Source of the DNA: an uncultured Neisseriaceae bacterium
Lineage (GTDB): Bacteria > Pseudomonadota > Gammaproteobacteria > Burkholderiales > UBA11063
NCBI GenBank assembly: GCA_903891375.1
Contig: CAITEL010000334.1
Span: 1 to 5,735, forward strand
DNA: 5,735 bases
Direction: 5' to 3'
Every line of letters begins with the position of its first letter. Positions within the stretch are counted from its first letter, which is position 1. Below, one piece after another: positions 1 to 4,740 of the stretch. The notes beneath the pieces were generated by a model, which was not told the DNA's origin, did no database searches, and saw only the letters and a program-made list of their open reading frames with translations. The translations under genes were made by a program, and so were the position numbers.

Positions 1-684
1 ACACCACAACAACAAACACAAATCTTGGTACCATTTAAGAATCAAACAGTTTATCTAGCTAGTTTAAATCAACCTAAGCAGGATATTGAGCCAGTGATAG
101 TTGCAACCCAAACAACGACAAATATAATTAATACAAGCACAAGTAATGCGCCCATAGTTCCTAATAACATGCAATCTAGTAGTGACATAATTGATTCGAA
201 TGACGCCATAAACCAAATAGGTTATGCCGATAATAATACACAAAACATAAAAACTACTATTACGCAAAATGCTCCAAACACACAAGCAGATGACATCGAT
301 GATACTGATAATAATTATATAAAAGTAGTTAATATAAGCTCTACTTCAACCCAAACTGAAGTTGCGAGTGACAAACCAATATTAATTGTGCCACGAATGG
401 CAAGTAATCACAGCGCTAATACACAATTAAATATATTAGTCGCAGATTTAGGAAATAAAACGGAGACTACTACAAATACCAGAACTCATTTAACCAAAGT
501 TCAACATAGCCAGATTGCAACGAATAGAACCATAAAATACAAAGTGAATCGGGGTGATACATTGTATTCAATTGCTAAAAAATTCAATGTTGATATTAGT
601 GATATCAGACGTATCAATAAAATCCGAGGAAACTCTGTTCAATATAAACAAGTCTTAAAAATTGTCACTAATACCGTAATTTGA
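1..684 (+). CDS. LysM-domain cell-wall protein, C-terminal part; probable MltD-type lytic transglycosylase tail
   Basis: The frame is open from the first base, so the true start lies upstream; a TTG at 25 is not a convincing start. The visible 227 codons begin with a piece reading QILVPFKNQTVYLASLNQ. A Thr/Asn/Ser/Ile-rich, low-complexity linker of about 150 residues follows, without membrane segments. A single LysM domain lies at 538-663 (YKVNRGDTLYSIAKKFNV, then a DISDIRRINKI helix and a VLKI strand), six residues before the TGA stop. LysM domains bind the GlcNAc-containing glycan of peptidoglycan, so the protein acts in the periplasm or at the cell surface. The 'LLVP...F/Y...L' piece ahead of a C-terminal LysM resembles the region after the catalytic domain of membrane-bound lytic murein transglycosylase D; the linker also contains a second such piece (ILIVPRMAS). 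Other LysM proteins, such as NlpD-like or FimV-like ones, remain possible because the catalytic part is outside the window. The gene is convergent with the methyltransferase gene. Confidence 0.8.
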   Translation, partial: TPQQQTQILVPFKNQTVYLASLNQPKQDIEPVIVATQTTTNIINTSTSNAPIVPNNMQSSSDIIDSNDAINQIGYADNNTQNIKTTITQNAPNTQADDIDDTDNNYIKVVNISSTSTQTEVASDKPILIVPRMASNHSANTQLNILVADLGNKTETTTNTRTHLTKVQHSQIATNRTIKYKVNRGDTLYSIAKKFNVDISDIRRINKIRGNSVQYKQVLKIVTNTVI

Positions 685-755
685 CTCGCCCATTCAAGCT
701 ATAATGGACCCTTGAATTCGGACCAGTACCATAGAAATAATTTAAGCTAAAAGTA

Positions 756-781
756 GTACCTAAGATTGTAAATTTAGGTAC
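756..781. repeat. 8-bp perfect hairpin downstream of the LysM gene
   Basis: GTACCTAA at 756-763 is the exact reverse complement of TTAGGTAC at 774-781, with a 10-nt loop. No run of T follows on either strand, so it is not a standard intrinsic terminator, although it could protect the 3' end of the upstream transcript. AGTACC also occurs 30 bp upstream (725-730), giving three GTACC/GGTAC units within 56 bp. Confidence 0.4.
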
Positions 782-800
782 AATTACGCCAATAAATTAT

Positions 801-824
801 GGTTCTTTCGGAAATCTGTAGAAA
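801..824 (+). repeat. Left terminal inverted repeat of the 801-1108 element
   Basis: 24 bp beginning GGTTCTTTCGGAA. It matches the reverse complement of 1085-1108 at 21 of 24 positions; the mismatches are at repeat positions 3, 14 and 16. Confidence 0.6.
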
Positions 825-1084
825 TTGAAAGTATAAACAGCACAATCATTTTAGAAATCACAGCTTATTATGTAAAATACAAAACGTCCTAGGTTTTACA
901 CAATACCTAAGGCATCTTTAATTACGTAATATTCAGGTGTTGCATTGGTAGCCAATGGTTTTATTTTTTTACTTTAACCATTTGATATTATAAAATATAT
1001 ACAACATCTGCAAAAATCCGTGGCAAAACCTCTTTTTCCAAAGGCCTAAAGTATAGTGATCATATTGTTATATAATAGTTTTAT

Positions 1085-1108
1085 TTTCTACAAAATTCCG
1101 AAAGAGCC
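1085..1108 (-). repeat. Right terminal inverted repeat of the 801-1108 element
   Basis: Read on the minus strand it begins GGCTCTTTCGGAATTTTG and pairs with 801-824 at 21 of 24 positions. Two of its three differences from the left end (C at position 3, T at position 16) are transitions, as expected for slow decay. Confidence 0.6.
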
Positions 1109-1169
1109 CTATTTATTTGTTAGTTTTGACAAAGCAGTTCGTTTACCATTCTCATTCAATGCCACTTTG

Positions 1170-1871
1170 TTATACCCCAAGAACAAAAACAACTTCTTCT
1201 TTGTGTATGTGTGGTAATTCTGCAAGTGTTTTCCACTGGATTATTGTTTGGCTAATTATTTTTTGATTATCTTGCATTAGATTAATTGCCAAACAAAGAG
1301 TAATCTCATCATTTAATAACTCAATAAATGACTGTAATAACTGCTGATTCCTAAAAGGAGCTTCTATTATAATTTGACTGGTTTGATTCTTGATTATCAA
1401 ATCTTGTAAACACATGATTTTTTGTTTACGCACAGCGCTATCTATTGGCAAATAACCATTAAAAGTAAATGATTGACCATTTACTCCACTTGTCATTAAT
1501 GCCAGCATTAAAGAATTTGGCCCAATTAAAGGCACCACTTCTATATTATTTAAGTGTGCAAGGCGCACAATTTTGCTTCCTGGGTCAGCTACTGCGGGTA
1601 GCCCACAATCAGACAGAAGACCAACATCAAAACCAGATAGCAATGGTTTTATTAAACACTTTAAATCTGCTTGGTGTTTGTTTAACTCTTCAATATCTAA
1701 CTGTTGCAACGGTGTCTCTAAGTTAAGCTGTTTAATATGAGCTCGACCAATTTTGGCCGTTTCAACAATGAAATACCTCAAGTGTTTAAGCTGTTTCAGT
1801 TGGTACTCCAGCAAAACACCGTGGTCTATTGAGTTAGACAATGTTGTCGGTATCAAAAATAATTTAGACAT
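1170..1871 (-). CDS. Short RsmI-like SAM-dependent methyltransferase (tetrapyrrole methylase fold)
   Basis: The 233-residue protein has the landmarks of the tetrapyrrole (corrin/porphyrin) methylase fold as used in RsmI. It has an N-terminal LFLIPT strand (4-9), LLSDCGLPAVADPG (85-98) matching the 'VSDAGTPLINDPG' SAM-binding loop of RsmI, VPLIGPNS (113-120), FNGYLP (137-142), and a late IIIEAPFRNQQLL (167-179) aligning with RsmI 'IFYESTHRLL'. RsmI 2'-O-methylates C1402 of 16S rRNA. This protein is about 50 residues shorter than E. coli RsmI, and the RsmI 'EDTRHT' stretch is replaced by ETAKIGRAH (37-45). It therefore looks like the short RsmI paralogue of unassigned substrate found in some proteobacteria, and rRNA specificity should not be assumed. 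It is the last gene of the aroE-exchanger-methyltransferase operon, starting 10 nt after the exchanger stop. The ATG at 1871 is the only start consistent with the conserved N-terminus. Confidence 0.85.
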   Translation of the reverse strand: MSKLFLIPTTLSNSIDHGVLLEYQLKQLKHLRYFIVETAKIGRAHIKQLNLETPLQQLDIEELNKHQADLKCLIKPLLSGFDVGLLSDCGLPAVADPGSKIVRLAHLNNIEVVPLIGPNSLMLALMTSGVNGQSFTFNGYLPIDSAVRKQKIMCLQDLIIKNQTSQIIIEAPFRNQQLLQSFIELLNDEITLCLAINLMQDNQKIISQTIIQWKTLAELPHIHKEEVVFVLGV

Positions 1872-1881
1872 TATTATGTGT

Positions 1882-2901
1882 TTACCTCCACATTATTAAG
1901 CAAATAAATATATTTACAAGATAAAGTAAACCATTCACCCCAAAATGCCATACTCTAATATTATTACGTCCAGCATTATAAAAAAACCACAATGTCGCAA
2001 CCAATGTAATTAAAATCCCGACTAAGGGTAACGGATTAGTTAGGCTCCAATCAGTAAAAAGTATCCCTAAAATAGGAAGTAGACTTCCTTGAAAGACCAT
2101 TGCCCCAGTAATATTACCAATTGCTAAAGTATCCTTACCTTTTCTCAACCATAAAATACTGTTGATTTTTTCAGGCATTTCTGTTGCAATTGGTATTACA
2201 ATTAAGGATAATAAAAATGGAGACACATGATACAATGTTGCAACGGTATTCACTGCAGAAATAAACATATCAGCAAAATATATTAATATCATTAATGCCA
2301 CAAATAGTTGTAAAATTATTGTAAAATAACTTAATGGAAACTTTAATTTAGTAAAAAACAAAGGAGATTCAGCCTCAGTATTATTCCCCTCCTCCACTAA
2401 TTTGCTTGAACTTTTAATCGTTAACAATATATATAAAAAGTAACTAAGCCCAAGTATTGTGGCAATCACCCCATTAATAAACATATGTGCTGAGAATTTT
2501 TGGGTAAATATAGCTAAAAAAGCCATCAAATAACCAAACAGAAAAAAACGTAAATCACGTTTTAACCCTGTTGGTTCTGGTTTTATTAATCCATTTAAAC
2601 CACGTAGTCTTAAAATAGATAATGCCATTACAAAAACTGACAAAGTGGATAACATTAATGGAGCACCTAATATAGCACCAATGCCAATTTCATCATTTAC
2701 GTTACTTTTATTAAAACCTGCAATTGCAATAATTGGTATAATAGTCTCAGGTAACGCAGTACCAACTGCAGCAAATATTGAACCCGTAACACCCTCTGAG
2801 ATATTTAGTTTTTCTCCAAGATGTTCCAACGCATTACAAAATAAATTAGCAGATATAACTATAAAAATTAAACAAATAAATAATATTAAAAAATTAACCA
2901 T
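1882..2901 (-). CDS. Calcium/cation antiporter (CaCA) family membrane protein
   Basis: The 339-residue protein is strongly hydrophobic, with about ten predicted membrane segments and a hydrophilic central loop (about 162-187), the usual shape of a two-repeat sodium/calcium exchanger. The first alpha repeat contains GTALPE (47-52), close to the family 'GTSLPE'. The second contains PIATEMPEK (237-245), with an acidic residue in each repeat (Glu52 and Glu241/Glu244) where the exchanged cation is normally bound. The second half of each repeat departs from the typical 'GN..GSN.FN': repeat one reads GIGAILGAPLML (73-84) and repeat two GNITGAMVFQGS (262-273). The protein probably exchanges Ca2+, Na+, K+ or H+ across the inner membrane, but the ion cannot be read from sequence. 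It begins 1 nt after the aroE stop, with an AAGG Shine-Dalgarno (2908-2911, 6-nt spacer) inside the last aroE codons, and ends 10 nt before the methyltransferase. A functional link to shikimate synthesis is not evident. Confidence 0.85.
   Translation of the reverse strand: MVNFLILFICLIFIVISANLFCNALEHLGEKLNISEGVTGSIFAAVGTALPETIIPIIAIAGFNKSNVNDEIGIGAILGAPLMLSTLSVFVMALSILRLRGLNGLIKPEPTGLKRDLRFFLFGYLMAFLAIFTQKFSAHMFINGVIATILGLSYFLYILLTIKSSSKLVEEGNNTEAESPLFFTKLKFPLSYFTIILQLFVALMILIYFADMFISAVNTVATLYHVSPFLLSLIVIPIATEMPEKINSILWLRKGKDTLAIGNITGAMVFQGSLLPILGILFTDWSLTNPLPLVGILITLVATLWFFYNAGRNNIRVWHFGVNGLLYLVNIFICLIMWR
1885..1889 (-). promoter_or_regulatory. Shine-Dalgarno of the methyltransferase gene inside the exchanger stop region
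   Basis: On the minus strand GGAGG forms part of the final codons of the exchanger (TGG AGG TAA), 13 nt before the methyltransferase ATG. The spacing is longer than the usual 5-9 nt. The arrangement suggests translational coupling, with ribosomes terminating on the exchanger re-initiating downstream. Confidence 0.55.
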
Positions 2902-2902
2902 A

Positions 2903-3700
2903 CTATACCTTAGCCTTTAACTGATTTAACACAATTGACGTGTTTGGGGTTTGATTAAATAACTTAACAAATGCAACTGCGGCTTGCTCCACTAACATTC
3001 CTAAGCCATTTTTTAATATAGCGTGCGAACTTAATTGCTGCATTGTACTTAAAAACAAAGTAACATTGGGGCTATAAGCTAAATCATAACATACTAAAGT
3101 ATTTTCTAATTTCTGCACCTTGCTAAACAATTGATTATCATTGGTATTTGGTGAGGAATTTATTATAATATCATATGTGTTCGTTGGATCAAACTCTCTC
3201 ACGCCAAATTTATCACATAAAAAATTTACACGTTCGCTATTTCGTGCCAAAATAGATATACTCATCGGGTTTTTTACAATAAAATCAAGTAAAATTGAAT
3301 CAAGTACATAACCACTACCAATAATTAATATTTTTTTGTTATTTAGGCTAATGTTATTATTAACTTCTAAATCTTTTACTAATCCAATACCATCAGTTGT
3401 ATCCGCCGTAAGTTCTTTATTGTTATTAAGATACAACAAATTACTCGCATGACAAAAACTAGCTCTTGAGGTATGTTGTTGCGCAATTAAACAAGCTTCT
3501 TCTTTAAATGGACTAGTTATGTTTAACGCTAAACCATTATGCGCAAAAAAATTATTTACCGTTTGAATAAAATGTTCGTCGTCATTTACTAAAATCTTTT
3601 CATAATTTAAATTTATATTAAATTGACTAGCAAATAATTTAAATATTACTGGGGACAAGCTATGCTCTATTGGGTTCCCTATTACACCGAGTTTATACAT
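2903..3700 (-). CDS. aroE: Shikimate dehydrogenase
   Basis: AroE reduces 3-dehydroshikimate to shikimate with NADPH in the cytoplasm, the fourth step of the common aromatic pathway. The 265 residues match the family's usual length of about 270. The substrate-binding domain shows GNPIEHSLSP (8-17, Ser14 and Ser16), NITSPFKEEA (60-69) with catalytic Lys66, Asn87 in HASNL, and catalytic Asp103 in TTDGIG. The NADP domain has an altered glycine loop, IIGSGYVLDS (126-135). Arg153 in LARN corresponds to the arginine of the usual 'NRT' motif that favours NADP. CYDLAYSPNVT (204-214) matches 'D..Y.P..T', and NGLGMLVEQAA (231-241) supplies the substrate-contacting Gln239. The Asn of the normal 'NTD' is Thr101 here. 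All direct substrate contacts remain, so an active enzyme is expected. The ATG at 3700 places GNPI at the normal position. It is the first gene of a leftward operon, and it is visibly more AT-rich than the rightward adc operon. Confidence 0.93.
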   Translation of the reverse strand: MYKLGVIGNPIEHSLSPVIFKLFASQFNINLNYEKILVNDDEHFIQTVNNFFAHNGLALNITSPFKEEACLIAQQHTSRASFCHASNLLYLNNNKELTADTTDGIGLVKDLEVNNNISLNNKKILIIGSGYVLDSILLDFIVKNPMSISILARNSERVNFLCDKFGVREFDPTNTYDIIINSSPNTNDNQLFSKVQKLENTLVCYDLAYSPNVTLFLSTMQQLSSHAILKNGLGMLVEQAAVAFVKLFNQTPNTSIVLNQLKAKV

Positions 3701-3712
3701 TATTATAATTTA

Positions 3713-3716
3713 CTCC
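3713..3716 (-). promoter_or_regulatory. Distant Shine-Dalgarno of aroE
   Basis: The minus strand reads GGAG followed by 12 nt, ending ATAATA just before the ATG. No better purine-rich site lies closer, and no alternative start fits the conserved AroE N-terminus. The methyltransferase gene in the same operon has a similarly long spacer with the same ATAATA before its ATG. Confidence 0.45.
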
Positions 3717-3758
3717 ATTAATTTTTTATGCCTGAAAACCTCAGTAAAATATAACGAT

Positions 3759-3789
3759 ATTATACAACAAATCAATACCTTTGTGTAAA
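3759..3789 (-). promoter_or_regulatory. Candidate sigma-70 promoter of the aroE operon
   Basis: On the minus strand a perfect TATAAT -10 (3759-3764) is preceded by TTTACA (3784-3789), matching TTGACA at 5 of 6 positions. The 19-bp spacer is longer than the preferred 17. A start near 3752 would give a 5' leader of about 50 nt before aroE. I see no riboswitch-like or leader-peptide structure in that leader. Confidence 0.4.
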
Positions 3790-3903
3790 TACTATGCTGG
3801 TAGGCAAAAACTAAACCAGTAGTGAAGATATAATTTAATCAATCAGTTAGAGCTCACAAAAATTTTATAAGAGGTTTATTTTCATATGCACATGTTATGG
3901 CGG

Positions 3904-3931
3904 TAGTTAAAACAGTTTATTCAGCTAACTA
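3904..3931. promoter_or_regulatory. Dyad overlapping the -35 region of the adc promoter; possible operator
   Basis: TAGTTA at 3904-3909 is the perfect reverse complement of TAACTA at 3926-3931, separated by 16 bp. A second small dyad, AAACAGTTT, lies inside at 3910-3918. The right half-site falls exactly where the weak -35 hexamer of the adc promoter would lie, so a bound protein could either block or replace -35 recognition. No regulator gene is visible, and dyads of this size occur by chance in AT-rich DNA. Confidence 0.25.
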
Positions 3932-3954
3932 TATGATTTTGAGTGTGCTATAAT
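3926..3954 (+). promoter_or_regulatory. Extended -10 promoter of the adc-patatin operon
   Basis: TGCTATAAT at 3946-3954 is a perfect sigma-70 -10 hexamer with the TGN extension. The -35 position at 17-bp spacing (3926-3931, TAACTA) is poor, which is tolerated in extended -10 promoters or suggests help from an activator. A start near 3961 would give a leader of about 30 nt, containing the Shine-Dalgarno GAAGGG (3978-3983) with a 7-nt spacer before the adc ATG. Confidence 0.6.
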
Positions 3955-3990
3955 ACTGTGCAGTTGCTTAACTTTATGAAGGGCTAATAT

Positions 3991-4737
3991 ATGAAAATTT
4001 CAGACGTAAAAAAACTTGCCTTTGCTATGCCTCTTACCTCTCCAAGCTATCCCAAGAGTGAATTTCGGTTTATTAATCGAGAATTTTTTGTTATTACCTA
4101 TGAAACCGACATTGAAGCACTACGCCTCGTAGTACCAGAGCCATTAGAAGTAACAGACCCGATTGTTAAATTTGAATTTATCCGTATGCCTGACTCTTCT
4201 GGATTTGGTGATTACACCGAATCAGGACAAGTGATACCTATCAAATTCAAAGGAAAATCTGGTAGTTATGTGCATGCTATGTATTTAGATGATGTATCAC
4301 CTATTGTTGCTGGACGTGAAATATGGGGGTTTCCTAAAAAATATGCTACACCAAGTTTAAGTATAGACGTTGATACCTTACTCGGGAAACTACGTTACAA
4401 TAGTGTTGATGTGGCTATCGGTACTATGGGATACAAATATACAAATTTAGATCAAGAAAAGCTACTAAAAGCTATTCTTAAAGAACCAAATTATTTACTT
4501 AAAATAATCCCCAATTGTAATGGTAAAGATATCGATATTTGCCAACTAAATAGATATTTTGTAAAAGACGTTACATTAAAAGGTGCATGGACTGGCCCAG
4601 CATCATTAGAATTATTTAATCATGCACTAGCTCCCGTATCAAGCTTACCAGTTAAACGTGTTATTTCTGGCTCACATTTTATTGCCGATTTAACCTTAGG
4701 TTTTGCTGATACCGTATACGATTATTTGAAAGGATAA
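3991..4737 (+). CDS. adc: Acetoacetate decarboxylase
   Basis: The enzyme converts acetoacetate to acetone and CO2 through a Schiff base on an active-site lysine, in the cytoplasm. The 248 residues align almost end to end, from memory, with Clostridium acetobutylicum Adc (about 244). Shared blocks are PLTSPSYP (14-21), [12 protein letters not shown] (29-40), VVPEPLE (47-53), [10 protein letters not shown] (74-83), [11 protein letters not shown] (107-117), TMGYK (145-149), [10 protein letters not shown] (166-175), [11 protein letters not shown] (199-209) and [13 protein letters not shown] (217-229). The Schiff-base lysine is Lys116, with its pKa-lowering neighbour Lys117. Arg30, Glu62 and Glu77 correspond to the other active-site residues (Arg29, Glu61, Glu76), so the catalytic set is complete. 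The ATG at 3991 has a good Shine-Dalgarno (GAAGGG) and matches the family N-terminus. The gene is followed after 3 nt by a patatin-like lipase, whose Shine-Dalgarno AAAGGA forms the last two adc codons. In bacteria with a polyhydroxybutyrate cycle such a gene would dispose of acetoacetate. Confidence 0.95.
   Translation: MKISDVKKLAFAMPLTSPSYPKSEFRFINREFFVITYETDIEALRLVVPEPLEVTDPIVKFEFIRMPDSSGFGDYTESGQVIPIKFKGKSGSYVHAMYLDDVSPIVAGREIWGFPKKYATPSLSIDVDTLLGKLRYNSVDVAIGTMGYKYTNLDQEKLLKAILKEPNYLLKIIPNCNGKDIDICQLNRYFVKDVTLKGAWTGPASLELFNHALAPVSSLPVKRVISGSHFIADLTLGFADTVYDYLKG
4729..4734 (+). promoter_or_regulatory. Shine-Dalgarno of the patatin gene inside the adc 3' end
   Basis: AAAGGA forms the last two sense codons of adc (Lys-Gly) and lies 6 nt before the ATG at 4741. 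This supports that start and suggests translational coupling of the two genes. Confidence 0.65.
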
Positions 4738-4740
4738 TTA

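Larger units (their letters stand above)
801..1108. mobile_element. MITE-like element or IS relic with 24-bp terminal inverted repeats
   Basis: The 308-bp segment begins GGTTCTTTCGGAAATC and ends with the reverse complement of GGCTCTTTCGGAATTT. The 24-bp ends match at 21 positions. Neither strand has an open frame of useful length inside, so it cannot mobilise itself. Ends starting GGCTCTTT are typical of the ISL3 family, which makes 8-bp target duplications; the family assignment is inference from end sequence alone. The 8-bp flanks (TAAATTAT on the left, CTATTTAT on the right) agree at only 5 of 8 AT-rich positions, so a target duplication is not demonstrated and the insertion may be old. 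It sits harmlessly between two convergent genes. It could be a MITE moved by a full-length relative elsewhere in the genome, or an IS that lost its transposase gene. Confidence 0.55.
685..1169. other. 485-bp gene-free convergent intergenic region
   Basis: This gap lies between the stop of the LysM gene (+) and the stop of the methyltransferase gene (-). I see no credible coding frame or tRNA, and no hairpin with a T-tract that would serve as a factor-independent terminator for either gene. It contains a hairpin at 756-781 and an inverted-repeat-bounded element at 801-1108. A lone TATAAT at 700-705 has a TTGACT at 681-686, but the spacing is only 13 bp, too short for a sigma-70 promoter. The remaining flanks (685-755 and 1109-1169) hold nothing I can name. 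Confidence 0.7.

Noticed and set aside
64..285. Minus-strand open frame opposite the LysM gene
   Set aside because: A shadow of the Thr/Asn-rich linker coding; the cysteine- and tyrosine-rich product has no recognisable domain and no ribosome binding site was evident.
681..705. TTGACT and TATAAT resembling a promoter just after the LysM stop
   Set aside because: The spacing is 13 bp, too short for sigma-70, and no gene lies downstream on that strand.
896..976. Minus-strand open stretch of about 24 codons inside the inverted-repeat element
   Set aside because: It is bounded by stops on both sides, has no start or ribosome binding site, and matches no transposase motif I recognise.
1126..1154. 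TTGACA hexamer just outside the right end of the element
   Set aside because: No acceptable -10 at 16-18 bp, and it would only drive antisense transcription into the methyltransferase gene.
685..1169. Possible tRNA, small RNA or CRISPR in the gene-free gap
   Set aside because: No cloverleaf, no repeated spacer-repeat units and no promoter-terminator pair could be found.
1469..1726. Plus-strand open frame opposite the methyltransferase
   Set aside because: It overlaps the conserved motifs of a well-supported gene and resembles no family.
2645..2920. Plus-strand open frame opposite the 5' end of the exchanger
   Set aside because: Antisense to the conserved first alpha repeat, with no independent evidence of coding.
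3797..3819. CTGGT...ACCAG inverted repeat between aroE and adc
   Set aside because: Only 5 bp paired around a 13-nt spacer and no relation to either promoter's core; chance occurrence is likely.
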